From Rothia mucilaginosa (GTDB taxonomy: Bacteria > Actinomycetota > Actinomycetes > Actinomycetales > Micrococcaceae): a stretch of 64,000 nt of DNA. How positions within the stretch are numbered: position 1 is the first letter of the stretch; every line of letters starts with the position of its first letter. Below, in pieces: positions 8,301 to 17,239 of this stretch. Position numbers and translations under genes: made by a program. The stretch spans positions 285,171-349,170 of the forward strand of contig NZ_CABFLY010000003.1 in assembly GCF_901875305.1 (NCBI RefSeq), in the 5' to 3' direction. The notes beneath the pieces were generated by a model. It had not been told where the DNA came from, did no database searches, and was given only the letters and a program-made list of their open reading frames with translations.

Positions 8301-9632
8301 ATGTCTATTTCTCTGCCCGTCGAGCTTGAGGCGATTGCCGAGGAGCTCGACTACGAGCACGGCCGCCTCATCTACGAGGGTGCGGGCGGCAACGAGGTGC
8401 GCCGCTCCATCCTGCCCGGTGGCGTGCGCGTCATCACCGAGAAGATGCCCGGCACGCGCGGCGTGTCCATCGGCTTCTGGGTAGGGGTGGGCTCGCGTGA
8501 CGAGGCCCCCGGCATGCTCGGCTCCACGCACTTTCTGGAGCACCTGCTGTTCAAGGGCACCGGAACCCGTACCGCCCTGGACATTGCCTCCTCCTTCGAC
8601 GCGGTGGGCGGCGAATCCAACGCGCTAACCGCCAAGGAGCACACCTGCTACTACGCGCGCGTGCTCGACGACGACGCGCCCATGGCTGTGGATGTCATCA
8701 CCGACATGGTGACCAACGCCCTGCTGGACCCCGCCCACCTGGAGCAGGAACGCGGCGTGATCCTCGAGGAAATCGCGATGGATCAGGACGACCCGACCGA
8801 CGTTGCCTTTGAGAACTTCGTGGAGCAACTCATGGGCGACAACCCCCTCGGACGCCCCATCGGCGGCACGCCCGAAGAGATTCAGGCGGTCCCGCGTGAT
8901 GCCGTGTGGGAGCACTACAAACGCTACTACACCCCGGACCGCCTGGTGATTTCCGCCGCCGGTTCCCTGGAGCACAGCACTATGGTTCGCCTCGTGCTGG
9001 AGTCCCTGACCCGCTACGGCTGGGACCTGCGGGAGGGTGTGGCCCCGGCACCGCGCCGTGCGCGCACCGACAGCGGCATCGTGCCGCTGAGCGAGCTGCG
9101 AGAAGTTCAGAAGGGTTTTGAGCAGACCAACATCGTGATGGGCTGCCCGAGCATCATCGCGGGCGATGACCGCCGCTACGCGTTGAGCGTGCTGACCAGT
9201 GCGTTTGGTGCGGGCATGTCTTCGCGCCTGTTCCAGGAGATTCGCGAGAAGCGCGGCCTGGCGTACAGCACTTTCGCGTTCTCTGGCGCCTATTCGGATG
9301 CCGGCTACTTCGGCATGTACGCGGGCTGCCTGCCCGCCAAGACCGAGCAGGTGCGCGAGGTCATGGGCTACGAGTTCGATAAGCTTGCGGCCGCCGGCAT
9401 CACCGAAGAGGAGCTGCTGAAGGTGCGCGGCCAGCTGGCCGGCTCCACCGTGCTCGGCAGCGAGGACTCCGGTTCGCGCATGTCCCGCCTGGGCCGCGCG
9501 GAGATGGATTCCGGCCAGTTCACGAGCACCGACGAGCTGCTGGAGAAGATTCGCGCGGTCTCCCTCGAAGAGGTACGCGAGCTTGCCGCGTTCCTGGGCG
9601 AGCAGCAGATGATTACGACCATCGTGCGTTAG
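8301..9632 (+). CDS. M16-family zinc metallopeptidase (processing-peptidase-like)
   Basis: A 443-aa M16 peptidase. The inverted zinc motif HFLEH is at about residues 77-81, with the distal Glu ligand in ILEEIAMD about 75 residues later. The C-terminal half has the REKRGLAYS-type motif typical of the family. A gene of this kind follows pnp in most actinobacteria; its physiological substrate is generally unknown. The ATG at 8301 is preceded by GAAAGG at 8285-8290 with about 10-base spacing. It is likely its own transcript, since a hairpin terminates pnp upstream. Confidence 0.92.
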   Translation: MSISLPVELEAIAEELDYEHGRLIYEGAGGNEVRRSILPGGVRVITEKMPGTRGVSIGFWVGVGSRDEAPGMLGSTHFLEHLLFKGTGTRTALDIASSFDAVGGESNALTAKEHTCYYARVLDDDAPMAVDVITDMVTNALLDPAHLEQERGVILEEIAMDQDDPTDVAFENFVEQLMGDNPLGRPIGGTPEEIQAVPRDAVWEHYKRYYTPDRLVISAAGSLEHSTMVRLVLESLTRYGWDLREGVAPAPRRARTDSGIVPLSELREVQKGFEQTNIVMGCPSIIAGDDRRYALSVLTSAFGAGMSSRLFQEIREKRGLAYSTFAFSGAYSDAGYFGMYAGCLPAKTEQVREVMGYEFDKLAAAGITEEELLKVRGQLAGSTVLGSEDSGSRMSRLGRAEMDSGQFTSTDELLEKIRAVSLEEVRELAAFLGEQQMITTIVR

Positions 9633-9693
9633 TTTGGCCCGTGCGGGGGGCATCAGTCCCTCGCCGGTTGAGATATAAAGCCCATGCGGAATC

Positions 9694-9739
9694 GAAAGGC
9701 CCGTTGGCCACTCTCACGAGAGTAACCAACGGGCCTTTC
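9694..9739. terminator. Bidirectional terminator between convergent genes
   Basis: GAAAGGCCCGTTGG (9694-9707) pairs with CCAACGGGCCTTTC (9726-9739), with an inner ACTCT/AGAGT stem. It lies between the forward M16 peptidase gene and the reverse acyltransferase gene and can serve both. Confidence 0.8.
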
Positions 9740-9858
9740 AGTGCGTCTTCAGCGGGTCTTCAGTGCGTTAGAACCGCCCAGGCATTGCTCCGACCAGCGT
9801 CACCGGGCCAGCGTGACTGGTTCGATGCGGTTTCTGCGCGTCACTGTCTGCAACGCCG

Positions 9859-11820
9859 CTACTTCTTCTGCGCCTTGGCGATGGCCTGCTCCACGACCCG
9901 GGCGTAAAGCTCCTGGCCGGCCGCCTCGGGATGCACGCCGTCGGAAGCGAGCAGACCGCTCTGAGTCTGCAGAGCCTGGCGAATAGCCGAGTTCCAATCC
10001 GCGATAATCACGCGATCGGAGTGCTGGGAGGCAAACTCGTGAATCTTCGTGTTCGAGTACTCGATCCAGCTCAGGTTGCGCGGGCCGTAACCGGTCACCA
10101 GCACCAGCTTCGAATCGGCGGGCATGGCCGCCAGAACCTCGTCGAGCTGACCGTCCAGAATGGTTGAGTTCGCGGTCACCGACAGCACCAGGGTCTGTCG
10201 AATCTGGCCGCTGGCACCCATGGTCTTAATGATGGGCAGGGCCTTGGCGATGGTACGTCCCTCAGCCGCGTCAATCTGCGCCTCGGGCATCTTGTCGTAC
10301 AGATCGGGGGAGACCGCCACCACGATGGAGTCACCCACGACGGTCACCTGCGAGGAGTTGATAGGGCCGGTGGCCTCCTGGGAGGCCGAGGCGCTTGCGG
10401 AAGCGTTGACCTTCGCATCCTTTCCATCCTTGGCAGCGGCCGAGGCGCTCGCGGAGGCGCTGGCACGAGCCTCCTGGCGGGCCTTCAGACGTTCGGCCGC
10501 GGCGCGCTTGCCATCCTCAACGGACTGCTGGGCGGTAGTCATGGCCGGCGCGGTGCGCACGGCCACGCCGGTCGCACCGGCGGCCGCAATCACGAGCAGG
10601 GTCAGCGCGATGGGCAGAGCCTTAACGGTGGCGTTCTGGAAGGAAGCGATAACGCGGTTAGCGCTTTCGCGGAAGCCGCGGCGTCGAATCGGGGTCTCAA
10701 TCCAGCGGTAGGACATCTCAGCGATGGCGAAGGTCGCCACCAGCACGCCGACGTTCACCAGTGGGGAGCGATCGGCACCGAGCACGTAGTGCATGACCAC
10801 GGCCAGCGGCCAGTGCCAGAGGTACAGGCCGTAGGAGCGTTCACCCACCCAGCGTAGGGGTGCGAAGTTCAGCAGTCGGCGCAGAGCCTCGGAGGCGCCG
10901 GCAAGCATATCGGGCAGCATGCCCTGAATCACGCCAAGGGCCAGCAGGGAGGCGCCGAACAGACCCCAGGGGATTGCACCTGGTGCAGATTCGGGCACGA
11001 GAATTGCGTAGGGGATGAGCGCGAAGAGGCTCAGCCAGCTCACCATCACTCGGGTGAACGCGATCAGACCGAAGGGCTGAGCCACACGGTACAGCGCCTT
11101 CTTCCCCATCGGCGGGTATAGCGACCAGGGGCGGGCAAAGGCTAGCAGAGCACCCAGCAGCAGACCGTACAGGTGGGTGTCGGTGCCGTAGTAGATGCGG
11201 CTGATGGGCGTGCCGTTCATGAGCAGGAAGGCGGCCACACCCAGGGAGGCAAGAATTCCCAGCACCATGATGGCGCTGAAATGTCGCCAGCGGCGGCCCA
11301 ATAGCAGGCCGGACGCAACAATTAGCAGGGGCCAGAGAACGTAGAACTGTTCCTCGACGGCAAGGGACCAGAAGTTCGTGAAGAGCTCCGGGGAGGTCTG
11401 TGCGAAGTAGTCGTTTCCGGCGAAGATGGAGATCCAGTTGGACGAGAAAGTTGCTGCGCCCAGTAGCTGGCGGCCCAGGTTAACCTGAATATCGCCTCCG
11501 ACGATGAGGCTTACGGGCCCCAGTACGAGAATCATGAGGGCGATAGCCGGCAGCAGACGGCGGGCGCGACGTACCCAGAAGCTACCGAGCGCGATGCGGC
11601 CGTTCAGGGCGCCTTCGCGCAACAGGAGCGAGGTGATGAGAAAACCCGAGATGACGAAGAAGATATCCACGCCGATCATGCCGCCGGGCAGGACCGTGGG
11701 CCAGAAGTGGTACACGATGACCAGGAGCACGGCGATGGCGCGCAAACCGTCCAAACCCGGCAGAATATAACGCCGGTTCGCTTCATATGGGCGTACAGAG
11801 GAGGTAAAGAGGGATTTCAT
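9859..11820 (-). CDS. Membrane acyltransferase with C-terminal SGNH domain (OatA/OafA-like)
   Basis: Likely O-acetylates a cell-envelope glycan. Residues 1-390 form the multi-pass acyltransferase-3 domain (LDGLRAIAVLLVIVYHFWP, FFVISGFLIT, FWSLAVEEQFYVLWPL). One further hydrophobic segment near 405 leads to an extracytoplasmic linker very rich in alternating Ala-Ser (about 440-490). The SGNH hydrolase-like domain follows, with GDS near 500 and DGVH near 632 as nucleophile and Asp-His. The 653-aa length and architecture match OatA-type enzymes; the acceptor (peptidoglycan, teichoic acid or polysaccharide) is not deducible. No clear ribosome-binding site precedes the start. It stands alone on the reverse strand, interrupting the usual M16-dapB order, which suggests insertion. 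Confidence 0.88.
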   Translation of the reverse strand: MKSLFTSSVRPYEANRRYILPGLDGLRAIAVLLVIVYHFWPTVLPGGMIGVDIFFVISGFLITSLLLREGALNGRIALGSFWVRRARRLLPAIALMILVLGPVSLIVGGDIQVNLGRQLLGAATFSSNWISIFAGNDYFAQTSPELFTNFWSLAVEEQFYVLWPLLIVASGLLLGRRWRHFSAIMVLGILASLGVAAFLLMNGTPISRIYYGTDTHLYGLLLGALLAFARPWSLYPPMGKKALYRVAQPFGLIAFTRVMVSWLSLFALIPYAILVPESAPGAIPWGLFGASLLALGVIQGMLPDMLAGASEALRRLLNFAPLRWVGERSYGLYLWHWPLAVVMHYVLGADRSPLVNVGVLVATFAIAEMSYRWIETPIRRRGFRESANRVIASFQNATVKALPIALTLLVIAAAGATGVAVRTAPAMTTAQQSVEDGKRAAAERLKARQEARASASASASAAAKDGKDAKVNASASASASQEATGPINSSQVTVVGDSIVVAVSPDLYDKMPEAQIDAAEGRTIAKALPIIKTMGASGQIRQTLVLSVTANSTILDGQLDEVLAAMPADSKLVLVTGYGPRNLSWIEYSNTKIHEFASQHSDRVIIADWNSAIRQALQTQSGLLASDGVHPEAAGQELYARVVEQAIAKAQKK

Positions 11821-12183
11821 ACGGTCTGTGTACTCCGAGGGACGGGTTGAAAATAAAATACCAACCTATTATAGGTTTGCTTCCATTAGATGACGTACCG
11901 GATTGCGTATATGACGCAAAGAGCCAGCACGTCAGCGCCTGGGTGGGGCCCGAGGGGTGGGAGGCCCGAGCGGATTTTCTAAGTGAGGTGACTGAGAGAG
12001 CAGAAGACGCCTTCAACAAGGAACCCATGGGGGGGGTACGCTAACGCATCGGGGATAATGGAAGGGAAGAAATGGCGACGGGCCACCTAAACGACGCGCC
12101 ACCCAAATGATGGGGTGCATTGCCCTGGGGAGAACCCGTCAGCAAAAAACCTGTTACATCAGAAGTGAAGGAACGGATAACGT
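11821..12183. other. Divergent intergenic region between acyltransferase and dapB
   Basis: 363 bases with no supported gene. It must carry promoters for both flanking genes. An open frame at 11847-12044 starts with TTG, lacks a ribosome-binding site and resembles nothing. The only clear signal is GAAGGA upstream of dapB at about 12166. Confidence 0.5.
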
Positions 12184-12942
12184 ATGAGCGAGAAGGTTTG
12201 GAAGGTAGCGGTTCTTGGAGCCGCGGGCCGTATGGGGTCGGAGGCGGTTCGCGCCGTCAACACCGCCGAGGACATGGACCTGGTCGCGGCCCTGGGTCGC
12301 GGTGATGACCTGCAGGAACTGGTCGACTCCGGCGCCGAGATTGTGATTGACCTGACCGTTCCGGATTCGAGCGAAGCCAACGTACGTTTCGCGGTTGAGC
12401 ACCGGATTCACGCGGTGGTTGGCACGACCGGCTGGACCCCCGAGCGCCTGGAATCTTTGCGTGAGTTGCTGGGTGAGCACCCCGGCGTGGGTGTTTTGGT
12501 TGCCCCGAACTTCGCGATCGGTTCAATCCTGGCAACCGAGTTTGCGGCCAAGGCAGCCCGCTACTTCGATTCGGTCGAGATTATTGAGATTCACCACCCG
12601 AACAAGGTGGACGCTCCCTCGGGCACCGCGGTGCACACCGCCCGTAAGGTGGCGGCCGCACGCGCCGAGGCTGGCGTGGGTCCGAGCCCGGACGCCACTA
12701 CATCCGATCCGCTGGGTTCGCGCGGCGCGGTAGTGGACGGTGTGCATGTGCATGCGGTGCGTCTGCGCGGCATGGTGGCGCACCAGGAGATTCTGCTGGG
12801 TGATCCCGGCCAGCAACTGGTGATTCGTCATGATTCCTTTGACCGCGCTTCGTTCATGCCGGGTGTGTTGTTGGGCGTGCGCGAGGTGGCGGCGCATCCT
12901 GGTTTGAGTGTGGGGCTGGACGCCTACATGGATTTGTCTTAG
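12184..12942 (+). CDS. dapB: 4-hydroxy-tetrahydrodipicolinate reductase
   Basis: Second step of the DAP/lysine branch: NAD(P)H reduction of the DapA product. The Rossmann motif VLGAAGRMG is at residues 9-17. The catalytic and substrate-binding signature EIHHPNKVDAPSGTA is near 136-150. Typical length (252 aa). ATG at 12184 is supported by GAAGGA about 12 bases upstream. The following membrane-protein gene starts 9 bases after the stop, so the two are co-transcribed; dapA lies 900 bases downstream. Confidence 0.97.
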   Translation: MSEKVWKVAVLGAAGRMGSEAVRAVNTAEDMDLVAALGRGDDLQELVDSGAEIVIDLTVPDSSEANVRFAVEHRIHAVVGTTGWTPERLESLRELLGEHPGVGVLVAPNFAIGSILATEFAAKAARYFDSVEIIEIHHPNKVDAPSGTAVHTARKVAAARAEAGVGPSPDATTSDPLGSRGAVVDGVHVHAVRLRGMVAHQEILLGDPGQQLVIRHDSFDRASFMPGVLLGVREVAAHPGLSVGLDAYMDLS

Positions 12943-12951
12943 GAAGGCCTG

Positions 12952-13620
12952 ATGTCTGAACAGACTTCTTCCGAGGGTTCGCCGGTTCCCTCCGCCGTGC
13001 GAAGCCGCGGCCCGTGGTGGACTTCGCTACGTCTGTGGACGGTGTGCGCGTGCGTTCTGCTGGTGCTGACGGTGCTCATTCTGCCGCTTCCCATCGTGGT
13101 GCGCGCCTTCATTCTGGGTGTGCTGATTTTCAGCGCGGTCTTTGTGACTGTGGACGCTGGCGGGTTCGGCAAGACCTTCGCCGCGTTGACCTGCACGCTG
13201 CTGGTGCTGTACCTGGTGTACACGGCCGATCGCGGCATGTCTCTGCTTCTTTCGGGTTCGGTGGCCGGCGTGGTGCTGGGGATTGGCATGATTCTGCTAC
13301 CCGTGCTTGGCGCATGGGCCCTGGTGCGTGAGATTCTCTTTGGTACGCGTATTCAGATGATGGCTCAGCAGCTGTCTGATTCGGGTGATTTGGCGGAGGA
13401 TCACCTGCCGCGCACTCCGAGCGGTAAGGTGGACCGGGCGGCTGCTACGGCGGAGTTTGAGTCCTTTGCTGAGGCCGTGGAGGCCAGTCCGGAGGATTGG
13501 AAGGCCTGGTTCAACCTGGCCTGTATGTACGATGCGGTGGGTGAGCGTAAGCGAGCCCGTGCGGCGATGCGTAACGCGTGGTCGTTGCGTTCGGGTAGGG
13601 CTGCGAAGGAAATGCGCTAA
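12952..13620 (+). CDS. Membrane protein with a short TPR-like C-terminal segment
   Basis: A 222-aa protein found after dapB in this lineage; function unknown. Hydrophobic segments lie at about 26-46, 48-66, 70-90 and 98-125. The cytoplasmic C-terminal part (about 160-215) contains FEAVE-like and WFNLACMYDAVGERKRARAAMRNAW segments resembling a single tetratricopeptide repeat. It starts 9 bases after dapB with AGGAAGG overlapping the gap, indicating translational linkage. Its position inside the dap cluster may be only positional. Confidence 0.85.
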   Translation: MSEQTSSEGSPVPSAVRSRGPWWTSLRLWTVCACVLLVLTVLILPLPIVVRAFILGVLIFSAVFVTVDAGGFGKTFAALTCTLLVLYLVYTADRGMSLLLSGSVAGVVLGIGMILLPVLGAWALVREILFGTRIQMMAQQLSDSGDLAEDHLPRTPSGKVDRAAATAEFESFAEAVEASPEDWKAWFNLACMYDAVGERKRARAAMRNAWSLRSGRAAKEMR

Positions 13621-13666
13621 GAGTAACTATGAATAACGCAGGGAACGGTAGGGTTTCCGAAGGTTG

Positions 13667-13702
13667 AGTGGCCGTGCTGGGGGAGTTCTCAGCGCGGCCA
13701 CT
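13667..13702 (+). terminator. Probable terminator of the dapB operon
   Basis: AGTGGCCGTGCTG pairs with CAGCGCGGCCACT across a short loop; no T-run follows, so it may be weak. Confidence 0.5.
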
Positions 13703-13856
13703 GGCGTATTAGTCTCGGGGTGTCAGGCTGGTGTCTGCGTGGAAAAGGCGCTTTAGGGTTCACAGCGGTGCGCGGGCGAATAAGTGTTGCGCGACACTAT
13801 ATGAAAATTTATGCGGTATGTGGTAAAAATCTGTATTTCGAGGGTAACCTGGAGAT

Positions 13857-14792
13857 ATGTCTGAGAACCTATCTAACCCCGGTACCTTTGTTGAACCCGT
13901 TTTTGGTCGCTTGCTGACCGCGATGGTCACCCCCTTCGCCCAGGACGGCTCCGTAGACGAAAAACAGGTGGCGGACCTGGCGAATTACCTGGTCGATAAT
14001 GGTCACGACGGACTGGTGGTCTGCGGTACCACCGGTGAGTACTCGACCATGACCGACGACGAGAACGAACGCGTCTTCCAGATTGTGAAGGACGCCGTCG
14101 GCTCTCGCGCCAAGATCGTTGCCGGTGTGGGTTCAAACGATACTGCGCACACTATTGAGCTGGCCCGCCGCGCTGAGAAGGTCGGCGTGGACGGTCTGCT
14201 GGTCGTGACCCCCTACTACAACAAGCCGACCCAGGCGGGTGTGTACGCTCACTTTTCTACCGTGGCTAAGGCCACCGATACTCCCGTGATGCTCTATGAC
14301 ATCCCGGGCCGTGCGGGCATCCCGATTGCTCCTGCAACTTACCGTCGCCTGGCAGAAATTGACAGCATCGTTGCTGTGAAGGACGCCAAGGCTGACTTTG
14401 GTGCCGCAACCGAGGTGATGGCAACCACTGACCTGCACTACTACAGCGGTGATGACGGTCTGACCCTGCCGTGGATGGCAATGGGTGCTGTCGGCTTGGT
14501 GTCGGTGACTGCGCATGTTGCTCCGCATCTTTTCCGCGCCCTTATTGATGCAGTGGTGGCTCAGGACCTCGTGGAGGCGCAGCGTCTGCACCTTGAGCTG
14601 GCTCCGATTGTGCGCGCCACCATGGGTCGCGCCCCTGGTTGCGTGGCCGCTAAGGAGATTCTCGCGTGGCAGGGCGTGCTGGATCAGCCTGTTGTTCGCC
14701 TGCCGCACGTGCTCTCCGAGCCGGAGGTGCTGGCCGCTATGCGCGAGGACCTGATGACCTCGAGCCTTGCTCACACTCTGAAAAACGCATAA
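13857..14792 (+). CDS. dapA: 4-hydroxy-tetrahydrodipicolinate synthase
   Basis: Condenses pyruvate with aspartate semialdehyde, the first step of DAP/lysine synthesis. TIM-barrel signature residues are visible: GTTGEY (60-65), the catalytic Tyr in LYDIPGRAG near 146, and the Schiff-base Lys in VAVKDAK near 174. The 311-aa length is normal with an N-terminal extension of about 20 residues usual in actinobacteria. ATG at 13857 has GGAG at 13850-13853, only three bases before the start, and a TAACCT hexamer upstream, so near-leaderless initiation is possible. Confidence 0.97.
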   Translation: MSENLSNPGTFVEPVFGRLLTAMVTPFAQDGSVDEKQVADLANYLVDNGHDGLVVCGTTGEYSTMTDDENERVFQIVKDAVGSRAKIVAGVGSNDTAHTIELARRAEKVGVDGLLVVTPYYNKPTQAGVYAHFSTVAKATDTPVMLYDIPGRAGIPIAPATYRRLAEIDSIVAVKDAKADFGAATEVMATTDLHYYSGDDGLTLPWMAMGAVGLVSVTAHVAPHLFRALIDAVVAQDLVEAQRLHLELAPIVRATMGRAPGCVAAKEILAWQGVLDQPVVRLPHVLSEPEVLAAMREDLMTSSLAHTLKNA

Positions 14793-14818
14793 ACTTTTAT
14801 CCAGCTTCTTTTATGCGT
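14785..14818 (+). terminator. Hairpin overlapping the dapA stop codon
   Basis: ACGCATAAA (14785-14793) and TTTATGCGT (14810-14818) are perfectly complementary and the left arm includes the TAA stop. There is no T-run after it; it may act as an mRNA 3'-end stabiliser rather than a terminator. Confidence 0.5.
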
Positions 14819-15263
14819 CCGGGCTGTTCTGCTCGGGCAGCGTGAAGCAGGTTAAGAGATTTTTGGCCGCCCACACGGTGATTGATGGCCGCTCGTAGCG
14901 GCGATATCTACCGTGACGTGTGCCCCTCGGTACACCTAGAACGCGGCCCCCATACGCGGGCTCCTCGCTGTTATGACGGCGAGGGGTCCGCTCTGGTGTA
15001 TTTCCCGAAGGGTTCTAAACGATCATTGACCCACCGCGGTACAGCACTAATTAGGCAGCAGAAACATGCCACATCACCCGCGGAAACTTCGGAATACCTC
15101 GGAACCCAGATTCGGAGTGAAATCCGCTCCGGAACGCATTCCATGAGACTTCCCGTGATGAACGAGGAGATGAGCGCAGGCTCGCTTGCAGAGGCTCGGC
15201 GTTTAGGCTCCTCGAATGAATCACGACACAGACAGTAAGAAAAATAGAAAGAGGAGACATACG
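14793..15263 (+). other. Gene-free, structured region upstream of RNase J
   Basis: 471 bases with no credible gene. It holds a nested hairpin (outer CACGGT 14874-14879 with ACCGTG 14910-14915, inner GCCGCT-CGT-AGCGGC 14888-14902) and a second hairpin of 10 pairs including two G-T (14961-14986, loop TTATGA). GAGGAG at 15251-15256 is the rnj ribosome-binding site. It could be a long regulatory leader of rnj. Confidence 0.5.
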
Positions 15264-16979
15264 ATGAGCGTCTTTGAAGCGAATCTTCCCCTCCCGCCCC
15301 GCCTGAAGAAGGACACCCTGCGCGTGGTGCCCTTGGGCGGCCTGGGTGAAGTCGGTCGTAACATGACCGTGTATGAAATCAACGGCAAGTTGCTGATTGT
15401 TGACTGTGGCGTGCTCTTCCCCGAAGAGTCCCAGCCCGGTGTGGATTTGATTCTGCCCGATTTCAACTACATTGTTGACCGTCTGGACGACGTGGTTGCC
15501 ATGGTGCTGACTCACGGCCATGAGGACCACATCGGCGCGGTTCCCTATCTGCTGCGTCGCCGCCCCGACATCCCCCTGGTCGGTTCTGAACTGACCTTGG
15601 CGCTGGTGGAGGCGAAGCTGGCCGAGCACCGCATCAAGCCCTACACCCTCGCGGTGAAGGAGCACCAGGTGGAGCGTTTCGGCCCCTTCGAATGCGAGTT
15701 CGTGGCAGTGAACCACTCGATTCCGGATGCGCTGGCCGTGTTCATCCGCACTCAGGCCGGCAAGGTTCTGCACACCGGTGACTTCAAGATGGACCAGCTG
15801 CCCCTGGACGGTCGCCTAACCGACCTGCGCCACTTCTCCCGCCTGGGCGAGGAGGGCGTGGACCTGTTCCTGCCGGACTCCACCAACGCCGAGGTTCCCG
15901 GCTTCACCCCGACTGAGAAAAACATCGGCCCGGTGCTCTCGAACGTCTTCCGTGATGCTCGCGGCCGCATCATCGTGGCTTCCTTCTCCTCGCATGTGCA
16001 CCGCGTGCAGCAGGTGCTGAACGCCGCCGCCGAACGCGGCCGCAAGGTCGTGCTCGTGGGCCGCTCCATGGTGCGTAACATGACCATCGCCGAGAAGCTG
16101 GGCTACCTGAAGGTGCCCGACAACGTGCTCGTGGACCTGAAGAAGGTCGACGACTACCGCCCCGACCAGATTGTGATGATGTGCACCGGTTCGCAGGGCG
16201 AGCCCATGGCGGCGCTTTCCCGCATGGCCAACGGCGACCACAAAATTCAGATTGAGCCGGGCGACACCGTGGTGCTGGCTTCTTCGCTGATTCCCGGTAA
16301 CGAGACCAGCGTGTACCGCATCATCAACGCCCTCATGAAGCTGGGTGCTCACGTGGTGCACAAGGGCAACGCGAAGGTTCACGTATCCGGTCACGCGGCT
16401 GCTGGTGAGTTGCTGTACTGCTACAACATCCTCAAGCCCAAGAACGTCATGCCTGTTCACGGCGAGGTGCGCCACCTGATTGCCAACGGTGACCTGGCCA
16501 TCGAGACCGGCATTCCCGCACAGAATGTGCTGCTCTGCGAGTCTGGCACCGTGGTGGATCTGCGCGATGGCGTGGCCACCGTAGTCGGCGAGATTCCCTG
16601 CGAGTACCTCTACGTTGACGGCCGCTCCGTTGGCGAGGTGACCGAGAGCGACCTGAAGGACCGCCGCATCCTGGGTGAGGAAGGCTTCGTGTCCATCGTG
16701 ACCGCGATTGACCGCGCGACCAAGCGTGTGGTGACCGGTCCGGATATCCACGCCCGCGGTATTGCGGAGGACGACGCCGTCTTTGACGAGATTGTTCCGA
16801 AGATTACCGCCGCGCTGGAGGACGCGCTGCACCGCGCACCCGAGAAGGTGCACACCGTGCAGCAGCTGCAGCAGATTGTGCGCCGCACCATCGGCGCGTG
16901 GATCTCTCGCCGCCTGCGCCGTAAGCCTATGATTGTGCCCGTCGTGATCGAGGGTGCTTCTCCGGACGCTAAGAACTAA
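15264..16979 (+). CDS. rnj: Ribonuclease J
   Basis: An endo/5'-3' exoribonuclease of the metallo-beta-lactamase/beta-CASP group, central to mRNA turnover and rRNA maturation in actinobacteria. The zinc motif THGHEDHIGAV is at about residue 77, GDFKMD at about 173, and beta-CASP motifs follow (SFSSHVHR, GRSM, CTGSQGEP, SGHA). 571 aa is normal. ATG at 15264 (MSVFEANL) is preferred over the in-frame ATG at 15216 because GAGGAG lies 8 bases upstream. The dapA-rnj-ftsK order is standard for actinobacteria. Confidence 0.96.
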   Translation: MSVFEANLPLPPRLKKDTLRVVPLGGLGEVGRNMTVYEINGKLLIVDCGVLFPEESQPGVDLILPDFNYIVDRLDDVVAMVLTHGHEDHIGAVPYLLRRRPDIPLVGSELTLALVEAKLAEHRIKPYTLAVKEHQVERFGPFECEFVAVNHSIPDALAVFIRTQAGKVLHTGDFKMDQLPLDGRLTDLRHFSRLGEEGVDLFLPDSTNAEVPGFTPTEKNIGPVLSNVFRDARGRIIVASFSSHVHRVQQVLNAAAERGRKVVLVGRSMVRNMTIAEKLGYLKVPDNVLVDLKKVDDYRPDQIVMMCTGSQGEPMAALSRMANGDHKIQIEPGDTVVLASSLIPGNETSVYRIINALMKLGAHVVHKGNAKVHVSGHAAAGELLYCYNILKPKNVMPVHGEVRHLIANGDLAIETGIPAQNVLLCESGTVVDLRDGVATVVGEIPCEYLYVDGRSVGEVTESDLKDRRILGEEGFVSIVTAIDRATKRVVTGPDIHARGIAEDDAVFDEIVPKITAALEDALHRAPEKVHTVQQLQQIVRRTIGAWISRRLRRKPMIVPVVIEGASPDAKN

Positions 16980-17028
16980 ATATCAGCGCGGCCGCCTCCT
17001 GTAGGTGGCATCGGCTTTCGGGCCGAGG

Positions 17029-17056
17029 CTGAAACGGGTTACCTGAAACGGGTTGC
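17029..17056 (+). repeat. 14-base tandem repeat, two copies
   Basis: CTGAAACGGGTTAC (17029-17042) is followed directly by CTGAAACGGGTTGC (17043-17056), one base different, in the rnj-ftsK gap. No function is suggested. Confidence 0.8.
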
Positions 17057-17226
17057 CCGAAATGTAAGGGCGGGGTCGATACCGAGTGTCGGCCTCGCCT
17101 CCTGTGCATCCGGGCGGGCCGGGCTCAGCGGGTTTTCGGCTGGCATAGCGCCCGTGCTCGACGCCCCATATGTAGCCCTGGCGCTCGCGGATGACGAAGA
17201 AATCGTTAGATTAACGGGAAGGTTGA

Positions 17227-17239
17227 TACTCTAAAAGGT
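17227..17239 (+). promoter_or_regulatory. Candidate -10 giving a leaderless ftsK mRNA
   Basis: TACTCT at 17227-17232 is followed by 7 bases and then the ftsK ATG, so transcription would start at about the A of ATG. AAAAGG immediately abuts the start and is too close for a normal ribosome-binding site. The hexamer itself is weak. Confidence 0.4.

Noticed and set aside
11847..12044. 65-codon open frame between the acyltransferase and dapB
   Set aside because: TTG start, no ribosome-binding site, mixed composition and no recognisable feature.
14882..15238. 118-codon open frame before RNase J
   Set aside because: No ribosome-binding site, unnatural composition; the interval shows RNA-type inverted repeats instead.
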